The notes beneath the pieces were generated by a model that worked only from the letters and a program-made list of their open reading frames with translations, searched no databases and was not told where the DNA came from. From Symsagittifera roscoffensis (Eukaryota; Xenacoelomorpha; Acoela; Convolutidae): a stretch of 64,000 nucleotides of DNA. The stretch is taken from NCBI RefSeq assembly GCF_963678635.1, contig NC_087070.1:39074600-39138599 (forward strand). The letters are read 5' to 3'. Positions 35,469-47,290 of this stretch are shown piece after piece; within the stretch, counting starts at the first letter, position 1; every line of letters starts with the position of its first letter. The translations under genes were made by a program, and so were the position numbers.

Positions 35469-36194
35469 GTGAGCACAAAGGTCAAGTCAAACACGGCCGG
35501 ATCGAGGTTTTTTAAAAAAAACTTAGCGGTTTCTAGAGAAAGTTTCAAATACTTAAAAAGGGGTTGCCCGATTCCTCAAAAAATTTCAAATAATTCATCG
35601 GTTTTATTCTTCAAACCAGTTAAAAACAAGAAAAGCTGAAAAAAACTGCAGAGTTTACTGCAAAAATTTACGTCACAACAAAAAGTTTCGTCGATTGCTT
35701 TTAAAATGTTGTTACAAGTCGCTCTTTGTTTTAACTAGCTTTCCGACTTTTTTGATCTTTTTTATCAAAGGGGCGGGTCAACAATGGATAACATAAAGTT
35801 GTACCAAAAATAGGAGCCTTTGGGCGGTAAGAGATCAAAACCCAGTGGGTGCATCCATGGAAGACACTAGTCATTAGCCGCAAATGTTTCCAATATTTCT
35901 CAAAAGCTTGGAAAAAAAAACGAAAAAAAAAATATTTTCCCTGAATTATTATCTCAGAAAACAGTTATTCATGGGTAAAGTTTCTTTTGGGAACTTGAAC
36001 AAGTTTTCACCACAGAAATCAAACTTGGCACCAAATATGATGATATATACAGCAATCGATGTTCCCATAAAAGTCTAAATAAACCAGACTGATCGTATGA
36101 CGGCGCAATTTTATTCGAACTGCAGTTTTACAGACGTCCGTAAAAATTTTGGACAAAAATTGATGAAATAAAAAAACAACAATAACGCAAAACA

Positions 36195-36350
36195 AGATTA
36201 GCCGGCTAATGTGCAAGTAGCACAAAAATTTCCAAAAACATTAAGTAAAAAAACTAAAAAAAAAACTTTTCTTTTTTTAAACTGCGTCGTTTTTATGTCG
36301 TCGTGTGATGAGAGGAAGAGAACAAAAATCTGATTTTTAGGCATAGCCGA
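36195..36350 (+). repeat. Dispersed repeat, AGTAGCACA family, second copy
   Basis: It matches 32,724-32,880 in the order of blocks: a tagccggctaatgtgcaagt core, tagcaca, an A-rich tract, an actttt run, and ttttaggcata at the end. A part of the same family may lie at 41,900-42,060 (gatgtgatgagag block). Confidence 0.55.
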
Positions 36351-37598
36351 TAGTGATACTAAATTAAGTATATTCGACAACAAGTTTTATTAAAAAAATC
36401 AAAGATTTTAAAAAATCATTACGAGGCCAAGCTGTACAATGAATTGGCGCACAATTTCCTGTCTGTAAGATCCTGGATGCCAAAAACAAGTCTTTAAACA
36501 CGTGAAAATTTTGTCGAAATGATCAATGAAAATGAAATAACAAAGGAAGAACAAAAAGAGCGTCCTTGTTGTGGAATACCCCTACAATTCACAAAATGCA
36601 CAGTTTGGCCTCGTAATGTTGCAGATTTCTTCTTTGATTTAAAATTTTTTTTTGAAGAAGGCTCTGAAAAAAATATCAAAAGTCAATTTTACAGGATTAA
36701 AACTAAGTTTTCACAGCCTAACTTAGAATTTAGGTTTTTTAAGCCTAGTATAAGACATCCACCCAACTCTTTTTCTCGAGTCACAACTTACAGGGCTTGC
36801 TAACGTGATGTATCATTCGACCCCTCAAAATACTCATTTGTGGTACTTAACTTTGCGTGGTACATTTTTTTGAAATCTAAAACTAATCTAAAGACAAAAC
36901 TCAAAATCATGTAGAACTAATTTTTGGTTGTTCTCAGATATGTTTCTAATAGTTTAATTATACTTCGAACGATACCAGTTTCCTCATGTATTATTTATTT
37001 ACTTTGGGTAGTTAATTTTTGTAATTTTTGGTAAAGAATTTAAGAGTGATCATTAATGAATCAGAGAATGAATGAAAAGAAATATATTTAAAAAAATTAG
37101 CAACTATTTGCCAAAAAATGGAAGGTATTCTTCAGATACCAAGCTCAAAAAATTTAAGAGAAATAATTTTAAAAAGCGTATATCGGGCAATGTTCCGATT
37201 TAGAGTTTACTTATTGCTTAATTAAACGAATAAGTTCAGTTGCAATTCCTCAAAACCAAAATAGAGTAGACGAAAGTCATTTCTCAAATGTAACCCGGAA
37301 ACAATAAAAAAGATGAGTAAAACAATCGCTCTGTATTATTGTTCCAACGTTCCTTAGGGATTGAAAAAAATATGGACCAGATTTGAGTTTTTTGTTCTTT
37401 AACTATTAGCAGGTCAAAATATAAAATTTTATTGCCATATCGATAAATTTGAACCGTAATTTTTTTTTCACGGTTGAGGCAAATTTTTGAACTAATTTTA
37501 TTTGAAGATATTTTACTGCGTTGTGAAGTCGATAAAACTAAAAGATAAAGATATCGTACTTCAAAATGTTTTTTCAAAATGAAATCCTATGTTTAGTT

Positions 37599-37600
<2 letters not shown>

Positions 37601-37651
<51 letters not shown>
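37601..37651. repeat. TA dinucleotide microsatellite
   Basis: About 25 uninterrupted TA repeats in intron 2. Confidence 0.98.
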
Positions 37652-37653
<2 letters not shown>

Positions 37654-37866
37654 AGGCCTAAAAGGGTTGTTTTTGCATAGCAAAAATTGAAAACATTTAG
37701 GTTTCTTAGATCGCACAAAGTTAAACTTTTGACACAATTTTTTTAACTACTGGCTAGTATTGATTATTATCATACAAAGTTCACAGGTCCCTTGAACATT
37801 TGCGGATGAACTTAAAACTAAAAGAGTAAAATTTAGAGCAAAAATTATTTTGCGTTTTTGGAGGCC

Positions 37867-38097
37867 AAAACATTTGAGCAAGCTCAAAAACTGCTATTGA
37901 AATCTTCGACGCCCTTCTCGAGCTGTTTTATGTAATGATTTTTTGAAAACCTAAAATCAACCAAACGGCTTCACTTTTCAACGGAAACTTAAGCGTCATT
38001 TTGGTTTTACTAAGAATATTTTCCCCGTGCAATTTGTTTAAAACTCTTCAGTAACATCCGCTGCTTAGAAGGTAGGAAAACTGTTGACGCCAATGCC
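37867..38097 (+). repeat. Left flank of gap, duplicated segment
   Basis: This 231-bp segment ends exactly at the first N. It is nearly identical to the 230 bp starting exactly at the last N (38,298-38,527). Confidence 0.95.
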
Positions 38098-38297
38098 NNN
38101 NNNNNNNNNNNNNNNNNNNNNNNNNNNNNNNNNNNNNNNNNNNNNNNNNNNNNNNNNNNNNNNNNNNNNNNNNNNNNNNNNNNNNNNNNNNNNNNNNNNN
38201 NNNNNNNNNNNNNNNNNNNNNNNNNNNNNNNNNNNNNNNNNNNNNNNNNNNNNNNNNNNNNNNNNNNNNNNNNNNNNNNNNNNNNNNNNNNNNNNNN
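38098..38297. other. Assembly gap of 200 N
   Basis: Exactly 200 N characters. The round length suggests a placeholder gap rather than a measured size. Confidence 0.99.
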
Positions 38298-38527
38298 AAA
38301 ACATTGAGCAAGCTCAAAAACTGCTGCTGAAATTGTCGACGCCCTTCTCGAGCTGTTTTATGTAATGATTTTTTGAAAACCTAAATTCAACCAAACGGCT
38401 TCACTTTTCAACGGAAACTTAAGCGTCATTTTGGTTTTAGTAAGAATACTTTCCCCGTGCAATTTGTTTAAAACTCTTCAGTACCATCCGCTTCCTAGAA
38501 GGTAGGAAAACTGTTGACGCCAATGCC
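38298..38527 (+). repeat. Right flank of gap, duplicated segment
   Basis: Near-identical copy of 37,867-38,097, with a few substitutions (for example near 38,325) and a small indel at its start. Confidence 0.95.
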
Positions 38528-38732
38528 GATCTGACCCGCAAAAACAGTCTGTCAAGACAATTTCTCTAAACATATATAAAAAAATCAAAGTTTCCGTAAG
38601 CTGAGCTCAAAATTTGCTAATAACTTTATTTATGTATAAATGTTACCTCATTTTTTCATGGCCGTGTGTGAAGGTTGTGTGACTAGAAAGCGTTGTTGGA
38701 TTCTGTTTCGATGAGTGTGATGGTTGCTTTAG

Positions 38733-38869
38733 GTGTCCGTTGTGTCAGTATGAGCTGCTGGCCGATGAACAGGTGCTGCGAGATCTGCCCCCCAACTACG
38801 AAGTGGCAGAAAAGGTCAAGATATTCCTCACCAACTCCATCCCCCTCGCCAAGTGCCAACTCTGCGCAG
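38733..38869 (+). CDS. TRIM9: TRIM9-like E3 ligase, exon 3 (RING end, B-box 1 start)
   Basis: Entry phase 2 joins with exon 2 to form Arg119. It supplies the last two RING ligands C120 and C123 (CPLCQYELL), the linker RDLPPNYEVAEKVK, and the first B-box 1 ligands C160 and C163 (KCQLC). The donor is G|GTAACT with exit phase 1. Spacing from the last RING cysteine to B-box 1 agrees with vertebrate TRIM9. The exon is preceded by intron 2, which contains the assembly gap. Confidence 0.92.
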
Positions 38870-39927
38870 GTAACTATCACACCCGCAAGGGAGGGGGGCA
38901 ATACTTGCTTGCAAATAATGTTGCTAAACTAAAACTAATCGTTTTCTACAAGTAAGTAGCTTGTTCAATACATTTTTAAAAAAATCTGTAACAACTTTTT
39001 TTTGAATTGGTATAAAACTTCATTCCGGACTATCTGAGCAGAGCTGCTGAGTCAATCAAATTCAGGGCTGGGAACAAAACGTTTTTTAAATGAAAAAATC
39101 AATTAAACAGCGTTTTTCTATTAAAAACCATATGTTATTGTTTTTATCCCAGTTTGTTCAGTTCGCGGTACAGAAATGCTAGTTTTCCGCATTTTTTAGC
39201 CACCATTTGAGTTTTTAACTTTAAACAAGTCATTTTTGTCGTCGAGATTCCTCTTTCTAGCTGAGTTGGGAACACTGGAAATGAGAGCCACAGCAATATC
39301 AGCCAACGCTATTTTAAAGCCCAGTCTCATTGTAGAGATCGAGCGGCAAAAAAAACTTAAAGCTGTACATTTAAGTTTTTAGCTAATTTAAACTCAAGTG
39401 ATTTTAGTTTTTAGCGGTAAGCAAATTGAAATAAAAAAAACTGTTTTATTTTTTCTGTATCAAAACATGTTTTAAAACACCCTCAGCCCTGACCAAATTT
39501 CGTCAAAAAAGAACAGTATTTTTCTCAGACTTCTGTAACTCTTTTTTCGAAAAAAAGTTTTAAGCTTTGTTTCTGCTGTGTAGAGATATCAACCGAACTC
39601 TGCTAATTGCTTACAAAAAAAGACAAACAGATATAATTTGATAAAACTTTGATGAAATTGAATTTGACTCATTGGTTGAACTAATTTCATGCGCAACTGT
39701 TGAGTTTGTCTTATACTTGTTGAAACTTCAACAATATTGTTCTGTATATGTGTTTTGTGATATCTCTTAAGATACCCCCTTCTTCGCTTTTAGATGCAAA
39801 ATCCGAACCTGCTTAACGATTAGCTTAGTGATGGTTATTCAAAAAGGATACCACAACCCGGGTCGAGGTTTGAGATTTATGTTTCGACCGACTCAACCAA
39901 AAATTGGTATGTATCGACCGTCTCGAC

Positions 39928-39976
39928 TCGGTCGAACATAGTCGAAGCTGTCTATGTTTCGACTATGTTCGACCGA
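39928..39976. repeat. Perfect 19-bp inverted repeat in intron 3
   Basis: The arms at 39,928-39,946 (tcggtcgaacatagtcgaa) and 39,958-39,976 are exact reverse complements around an 11-nt loop. They lie in a tract rich in TCGACC words. Confidence 0.95.
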
Positions 39977-40080
39977 GGAAAAACATTTCGACCAAGTTCG
40001 ACCGAGAACAAACTTTTTGACTCAGTTCGGCCAAGGAAAAACTATTCGACTGAGAAAAATTTTTATATTTTTTGCGTTCG

Positions 40081-40119
40081 ACCGTCAAATAGGTTTCGCA
40101 CGCTAACCTATTTGACGGT
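40081..40119. repeat. Perfect 15-bp inverted repeat before exon 4
   Basis: The arms at 40,081-40,095 (accgtcaaataggtt) and 40,105-40,119 are exact reverse complements around a 9-nt loop. A third partial copy of the right arm (aacctatttgac) follows at 40,120. It sits about 100 bp upstream of exon 4. Confidence 0.95.
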
Positions 40120-40219
40120 AACCTATTTGACTTTTTTTAAAAGGGTACCATAGTGTTTGTTTTACTAGGTACCATTGGGGGTGGGATAATTAAAGAGATT
40201 TGTTGTGTTGCGTGTACAG

Positions 40220-40381
40220 ATAAAGAGATAGCACTGGAGGCTACCATCTTCTGTGAGCAGTGCAAGGTCTACTACTGTTCCAAGTGCAAGGACACCTCCC
40301 ACCCCAGCAGGGGTCCCTTCCTCACACACAATGTAGTCTCCGCCCATCAGTGGTTTCTGGCTACTCTCAAAAATGTACCAG
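40220..40381 (+). CDS. TRIM9: TRIM9-like E3 ligase, exon 4 (B-box 1)
   Basis: Acceptor tacag, entry phase 1, exit phase 1. It encodes the rest of B-box 1: C176, C179, C184, C187, H192 and H201, with the signatures ATIFCEQCKVYYCSKC and HPSRGPFLTH. The last resembles the HPPRGP motif of vertebrate TRIM9/67. The exon also includes the linker toward B-box 2. An inverted-repeat-rich intron lies directly upstream. Confidence 0.93.
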
Positions 40382-40958
40382 GTAGATATAATTCTCAAAC
40401 CATTCCCACACCCCTCCCCATCCTTTTCCTCGTACAACCTCCCATTTTTATTTAATATGCTTGTTCACACTCAGATGAAACTAGAAATGAAGCATAAAAC
40501 AAACTAAAAGAATATAAAAAATATTTTGTTTATTGCCGCATATAAATCGTCCGGGCTGTTTGGCGTTATACCATCTTCTGAGCTATATGTCTCCAAAAAT
40601 TTTTGATGGCGAATAAATTTTTGGTCAACTTTTATACTTGGCTTATTTTCTCAACAATCTGCCAATGTTAAGAATAGCTTAAGGCAAAAAAAATTGTTTT
40701 CAGCATTTTAGCATGAATCTGTGAGCAATATTGGTCGACGTCGACGCCAAGGCTAATAACTTATTGTGAACAATCACCCCCTTCATCCATCTATAGGGCC
40801 AGCTACTATGATGTGATGATGATGCTGATAAGGGTGGTAGTGATTGTGGTGGTGATGATGGTGATTGATGATGATGATTACACGTGTATTCAATCAAGTT
40901 CTGTTGCTTCTGTAGCATTAATTATGTGATGTGTTACTTAGTGTGTGTTTTGTGCTAG
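40382..40958 (+). other. Intron 4
   Basis: A GT-AG intron of 577 bp, AT-rich, with an imperfect GAT/GGT trinucleotide tract near 40,808-40,880. Confidence 0.7.
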
Positions 40959-41104
40959 GGTCCAAATGTGTGATGCATTCTACACAGTGTGTGACCTACT
41001 ACTGTCTGGATTGTACCAGACTGATCTGTGTGCAGTGTCTAGAGGATGAGAGCCACTCCAAACACGACGTCCAGGCCATCTCGGCCGCCACCAAAATTCT
41101 CAAG
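40959..41104 (+). CDS. TRIM9: TRIM9-like E3 ligase, exon 5 (B-box 2)
   Basis: Acceptor gctag, entry phase 1. It encodes a complete B-box 2: C222, H225, C234, C237, C242, C245, H251 and H254, with YYCLDCTRLICVQCLEDESH. The start of the coiled coil follows (ISAATKILK). The donor AAG|GTCACA is weak but the only fitting one before a poly-C tract, exiting in phase 0. Exons 1-5 give 801 bp, 267 codons, with no internal stop. The coiled-coil, COS, FN3 and SPRY parts expected next were not found up to 64,000. Confidence 0.9.
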
Positions 41105-43000
41105 GTCACACCCCCCCCCCAACCCCAAACCCCCCCCCACACACACACACATGGAACTGGTTTACGAGCATTGCGGAACCTATTCACAATTTTCCACCTT
41201 TTTGCACAGCGGAAATATTGCTAGCGAGACTTTTTAAAATCAGTTTAAGGCGTGGACTATAAGGGGGTGTACTCGTATGTGCTCATCGAATTTCTTTATA
41301 TGAATTAGTGTTCGAATCTCGCAGAGAAACCCAAAATTTTTAAACAAGTTTTTCAGATTTTAATTGACTTTCTTGTGCCTTAACCATATTTTTAAATTTT
41401 TGTATTTGATTGGTTTGCGAAGGTTATGTCACTATAGTTATTTTTCAATGCTCAATTTCTTTTCTAACAATTTGCAATTTAAAAGCAGTGGTACAAAATT
41501 TTGAGTTGAAAAACAAAAAAAATGAGAAAAGGTTCTGACAGAACATTTGGAATGCGCCGAGCCACAAAAACCAGGTGAAAATCCACATTCTTGTCGGTTG
41601 AATTTTTTCTGCTGCAATGATTGACATTTCAGTTTCAATTATGTAATCGCTAAACACAAAACTATGATTTATTGAGTGACTTTTAAAATCTTATAAAGTG
41701 CACAGGTCAAGAAGCCGAATTATACTAGAATTCTAATCCCAAAAAAATTGCAATTTGAAATATTTCCTCTGTAGTTACTGAATGAATAGCAACAACATGA
41801 GCTGGTCCTGGTCTATATCTCAATAGAATCGCAAAGATGTTTTTAAAATTGTTTTTGCATAGACAGCAATATTTCAATTATTGAGAAAACACGAGTTACA
41901 AAAAAAGAACAAGTTTAGATGGTTGCTGTGTAAATATCTTAGAAAGTTCACACTTGATTTAGAAAAACAAAAAAAAAATCCAGATTTTTTTTTCAAATTT
42001 GTGTTCTTTCTCGTGCATGATGTGATGAGAGAAACAAAACAAAATCTTAGGAAATTAACCACAAAAAGATTTTCAATATAAAAACAAAAAGATTTTCACT
42101 TTTTTTCGCATCTAATTTTACTCGAATCGCGAAATGAAGCTTCAAAAATTATATTTTCACGTAAGAAAAAAAAAGATTCAAAACACCCAAAGACAAAGAC
42201 TTTCTCCACTTTCAGTGGTCGGAACCAGAAAGCCAATTTTTTATCCATTGTTTTGCTTTAACATCTGAAAAAAATCCACCCAATTCGGCCTTAAAACCTT
42301 TCGGTCTAAAAATCGAATGATTTTTCATTTTAATATCATGTTTATCTTCCATTGTGTTGTAGATTGTAGTTGAAAATGTAACTGCATTAGACTTGGTGGT
42401 GTTGGTACAAGAGCAGTTTTTTAAATATGCTGCTCCAAATTTGTTTTCCGCATCAATTATTAAATTGCACCATCGCTCATCTGTAGCTTGAGTGAATATT
42501 GAAATAAGAATCTATTTAGTGCTACTCTTTATACCAGAATACTAAATACAACCCCCCCCCCCTCCTCTCTTAGAACATCAGCGCAGCCCGCCTCCCAGTG
42601 TTTCTTTGAAATCGGGAGAATATTAAGAAATCCTTTATTTTCCACGCCTCTTTTGCCAACTTTAAAAACAAAAGCGCTCTTTTCATGTGTCATTTCTTTT
42701 TTCATAATGCATCAGTAGTTGAGTTTTAGATGATTTATTCTGGTTGAGTTTCCTTTTTATCTCAGGGACTTACTTTGATGTTAAGTTGTTCCTATTTTTC
42801 AAAAGAGGCGTAGAGCTTTACTAATACCAAACGATAAACGTTCCCAACCATTTTTATCTGAAATTGTAAATTAATAAAACTGATGATAAAAGTTGAGATT
42901 CAAAGCTTCCTTTCAATTCCTCCTAAATTTTTGAGTTATCTTTAAAGAATAGCTGATTGAAAGCAACGTAGTTTCATGGCAATGCCGCTTTAAGTCATTG
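41105..43000. other. AT-rich DNA after exon 5
   Basis: Probably the start of a long intron. It begins with poly-C/CA-rich low-complexity DNA (41,107-41,152). No coding exon is recognised. Confidence 0.5.
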
Positions 43001-43533
43001 TTCCGACTTTCGATACGAAAGTAACGGAATATTTGTGCTCGGGGTGGTTTTTTTTTTTCTTCAGACAAATGTCGACTTTTTAACTAGCCATTTTTGACGG
43101 AATTTTTTTATATCATTCGAAAGGTATTGTTGTCCTGAGCTCAAATTTGAAAAGATATTTCACCTGTGATCATTTTTCGTAAAGTTACGAGGGTTTAAAG
43201 ATTGCCATTTTGGCCAATTTGGGACAATTAACGCGCGATTATATTTCGCGCTATTAACGCGTAAGCGGAGAGTTAATCCGTCTTAGAAATCGTTCCAAAT
43301 TGGTCGAAAGAAGCTTATTTGCCATAATTGATTTGTTACAAGGAGCGAAATGTATCCTTTCGTATTTTATATGGCGTGTGGGGGGATGATTTTCATAAAA
43401 AATTTGAAAATTTAGAAAAAATTTTTTTTTCATTTTGTTTTATTACATTGAATTTTTAAATGTTATTATTGCTCCATAAACCTTAAAAGGCAGTCGGAAC
43501 ATTCAGGGCTTCGCCCTGATACGAGCAGCCTTG
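43001..43533 (-). mobile_element. Non-autonomous hairpin-end element, copy 1
   Basis: It starts with the sub-terminal repeat gttccgactt. It ends with the inverse, cagtcggaac, followed by the hairpin cagggcttcgccctg and the tail atacgagcagccttg. The middle holds a near-palindrome of ttaacgcgcgat-type sequence (43,225-43,265). There are no ORFs. The structure (sub-terminal inverted repeats with a hairpin near one end) resembles non-autonomous Helitron-like (HINE) elements. Confidence 0.75.
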
Positions 43534-44703
43534 TTTCAATTATGAAAGAGAGCTAAATTTTTTGTTAAGTAACACATTTTATGTTAGCTTAACATACAAG
43601 TTAACTCAAGGTTAAGTTATTCAACTGTTTTTTTTTATTCATTTAACCGTGAAAAAGCAAAAAAAAAAATCACACCTGCGTATTATCTTTTCAAGCATGT
43701 AGCGATTCATGAAATGGTCGAACTGTCAACCTATAAAAAATCTCTTTCTGTTGATTCTAAACAGAATAGCTTGAAAACTCTGAGCATAGATAGCACAGAT
43801 CATTCCGATTACTAGTTGGTATAAGAAGCCTTGTTAGTGTATGATATAGAGTATAAAGAATATTTGAACTGATTTATGTGCGAGCATTCAAAGAAAGTGA
43901 TTGCATATTTTTACTGGGTGTGTTGTTTTAGATAATTTTTTCTAATTTTTGTGGATTTTTTTCTTTATCAAACTCTTTTTGCAGCGTCATAGAGCTTTCA
44001 AAAATGCTAGTTTGGCCATATTACCAAAAATTATTGTGAGATACTTGAAAATAATTGATTTATCATCCTTTTTATTTATCCCAATCCTGCATTATAAATC
44101 CATAATTGGAACAAGGGATACATGTGATTGTGGTTCCTTTTTAAAAATGATGTTCTAATTTGGCCAGTTCATCAATTTTGAAAGCCTTACGAATATGCAA
44201 AAACCGAAAGCAGGCAAAATATTATCTTTATTTTGAACTCGTGCCATTAATATTTTTCAAATTATTGACGAACAAAATCTCATCAACTATTATGCAGTTT
44301 GCATTTATTTTAATACAGATCTAAAAAGCAAAAAAAAATAGTTTTATTGCAAATTTAATTTTAATTTTTAGTTTTTGTAAGCCTAACAAAAATTCAAAAA
44401 AAAATGCTTTTGTCTATTGTTTGACTAATAACTTTTACAAATCTGTAAATCAACACTTGTCAGCAACAGTTTTTCTCTTGTTTTTTCAAAATTTATGCAA
44501 AACAATAATCGAAGTGTACAGACACAGTGACGAATATTTACGACTTATGTAATGTATGCAATTTAGCACTTGTCTTACAACTTCTAAGAAAAAAACAAGC
44601 TCATGTTAACCTGAAAATGTACAACATTGCTGTAGTCGAAAAAAACGGAACATGTACAACAGAAAGCAATAGGACGGATTGTATTGACCTAAAGTTTTGA
44701 TAA
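43534..44703. other. AT-rich DNA, no feature
   Basis: Nothing beyond short A/T runs is seen. Confidence 0.5.
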
Positions 44704-44954
44704 TTTTGGCAAAGTTAATATCAAAAAAAATTTCATATTTAGCACTGTACAAAGATTGTGTACCGTAGTAAATCTCAGACAATTATTTGTGCGCCTCTGC
44801 AACTCCTGAAGTTTTGCTTGTATGTCACAAAATGAATCATCTTACCATTAAACAGTTGCAGAGGCGCTAATTTAGTTGTCTGAGATTTACTACGGCACAC
44901 AATTTTTGTAAAGTGCTAAATGTGAAATTTTTTTTGATATTAACTTTGCCAAAA
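44704..44954. mobile_element. Fold-back element with ~100-bp arms
   Basis: The left arm (44,704-44,804) and right arm (44,854-44,954) are nearly perfect reverse complements, each running from ttttggcaaagttaatatc-type sequence to gcctctgcaact. The loop is about 49 bp. Just outside the right arm the end sequence ttgccaaaaatagttat is repeated at about 44,970. This is typical of a fold-back or MITE-type element with no coding capacity. Confidence 0.9.
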
Positions 44955-47024
44955 ATAGTTATCTGTACTTTGCCAAAAATAGTTATAATTATCTATTCGA
45001 AAAACAAAAAATGTGCCAGGTTTTTGTTTTTTGAAACAGGATCAAAAGTATCATTAGGAAGTTTCCGAATAACTTAATCATTGGGACAAAGCATTGGACA
45101 GAATTTCGAAAGTCTAAGTTAGAGTCTCCAATCTCAAAAACAATTTATATTCCATACCTAATAGATATTTTATACAAGATCTAAAATTTTCATTTCTTAC
45201 ATAAATTGGTTCTCAGATCTCAAATTGGTTATTTCAGATCATTAATAAGAGTTTAAAAAGTTGAAATCTGCGATTTGGATCTGAAATTTAAAAAATCAAT
45301 GTAAAATATCTTCGAAGAACAGAACTTCACGGTAGATCCGAGGAACCTTTAGTTAAGTTTTTTTATATGCAATTCGAGCAAAAAACTGAAAATTCGTTTT
45401 TTGTTTTTTGCAATAACCATATTTATCGCTTAAAAAGTAAAAATTGCAGATTCTCTGTCCCGTGACTGTGGTAGCTAAAAATTACCCTAAAAAATTTTTA
45501 ATATTATGTTTGGGCTAAGTTGGTTAACCGACAAAAAGTATGTCACGTTCATTGTTCAAATATCTTTCGAAGGCCCTTTTAGTTGTGGTTTAGGCTCAAA
45601 AACTAGTTCAAAAACCTTATCATTGGAAAAAATTGATCTGAGTATCTACAATGGAAGAAAATAAAGTAAAAGCCAAAAAGTTCATGTGAATATCAGTGTA
45701 ATATTCACATGAAATATTCATGTAAATAACAAAAAAGAAATGTAATAACAATTGGGTCTCTTCAACTATTTCCTTCTGTGGTTTTTAGTAAAGGTAACAC
45801 CCCTTTCTAAAACGAAATATACGTTTAACAAAATGAAAAAGTTGCACTTAAAACTATTTTCCGCAACCAATTAATAAGCTCGGGGGATATTTAAAGAGAT
45901 ACTAACATTTTGATGAACTTATGACAATTAATCACTGGGACATTTTCCTATTTTTATAACTTTTTGAAAGAAAAATTTGTCCACAAAATATTACTGGGAA
46001 AATTTCGTGCCACCTGCACAGTAAACAATATTTTTTTAAAAATTAAATAGAAAACATAAAAAATCACAATTGCGGGAGTTTTTAGTACAGCACTTTTATA
46101 AAACTTGACAACCTTGAGCTATAACCAAAAATGTCTGCATAATTTTATCCTTTCATTTGTGCACTGAATGTGAGGAGGATGAGCTTTGTTTGGAGATGGG
46201 AGTTTTTACGAAAAAAAACAGGCACCACCAACAATCAATGAAACGAGTGCTATATCATATACATGCCTTTCCAGTCGTGATTCGAACGAGACATTGAAAA
46301 AAAAATTCTTCAGTGTCGAGAAATCGAATTTGAAATTTTTAGTTTAATTTCAAGCGAATACAGCGAGCAAGCAGGTTTTTAGTAGGCGGTATGCTTTTAA
46401 TTAAGCTGTGAACTTTTAGTTTTTTTGTTAAACGAGTTTTTGAACTTTCATTTTGCGCCTTCCTGGGATTGAATTTTTTTCTAATAAAAAGAAATTCTGC
46501 AAACTGTCCAAGTCAAATTTTGGAATAAAAATATTGTTGCATACGCTTATTTTAACATAACCATCGAACACCATTAAAAAACGAAATTCTTCTTTCAAGT
46601 ATACAACTATTGTGGTCAGAGCGTTTTGTGCTACTTACACAGCAACCGGCTATCCTTGACGTCGTTGTCGCATTTTCTGTTTCACGATATCCACAATTTT
46701 TTTTTCGAATTATATAGACAGGTGTCATTAATGTTTGAAAGAGTCGGTAGACTGAATCGTTTGAAGTGTGTAATTGGCTGATTATTTGGTCTCCTTCATC
46801 CCCGGGGAAAAATACAACACATATGCTCGATTTTCATCCGGATTAGCACTATTGGGTTTTAGAATAATTTGCTGTAATTTTTTATGCGCTTTGTTTGAAG
46901 CTAGCAATTGCTTTCAGGTGCTAATTTTTGGAATTATTCGGACATTTATTATTTAATACTCGCTTTATAAACTTCTTCGCCGTTTTTTTATCCTGAACTA
47001 ACTGACTGGACTAGGATATAAATA
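44955..47024. other. AT-rich DNA with small repeats
   Basis: It contains a perfect inverted repeat at 45,681-45,713 (arms ttcatgtgaatat, 7-nt loop) and an opposite-strand AGTAGCACA-family fragment at 46,618-46,680. No gene is seen. Confidence 0.5.
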
Positions 47025-47290
47025 CCAGGGGTGTATATCGGGTTTTATCAAGGTGGGGCTGGTTTTTTCATAATAAAGAACTTTTTTATCATCTTTTTTT
47101 TAAGTTGGCCAAAATAATTTCCAAAAAATCTCACAAATTAGCCGTTTTAGGGTAGTTTTCAGATGGTTCTACCAAACATTAGATGGTTTTGCCCGTTTTT
47201 GGGCGTGGGCTCCTTTCTCAAATTTAGAGCGTCTTGACGCCAAAAGCGCCTTTAGAAAAATTTTAGGCTCAGTCGGCCAACATTGAAGTC
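47025..47290 (+). repeat. Dispersed repeat with gcgcc...ttttagg block
   Basis: The stretch from ccaggggtgtatatcggg to aaaattttaggctcagtcgg resembles 51,410-51,710 in the order of its blocks: a GGGG-rich start, a run of short inverted gcgcc words, and a tagaaattttagg end. It is probably a degenerate non-autonomous transposon. Confidence 0.5.

Larger units (their letters stand above)
35469..38732 (+). other. Intron 2 with assembly gap
   Basis: About 3.3 kb of AT-rich DNA with a GT-AG border. It holds a dispersed repeat copy (36,195-36,350), a TA microsatellite (37,601-37,651) and a 200-N gap (38,098-38,297) with duplicated flanks. No further coding exon is recognised. Confidence 0.7.
38870..40219 (+). 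other. Intron 3 with inverted repeats
   Basis: A GT-AG intron of 1.35 kb. Its last 350 bp carry repeated TCGACC/TCGGTC words and two perfect inverted repeats, listed separately. No other feature is seen. Confidence 0.7.

Noticed and set aside
38048-38365. ORFs of 79-93 codons across the gap
   Set aside because: They consist mostly of unknown residues from the N run.
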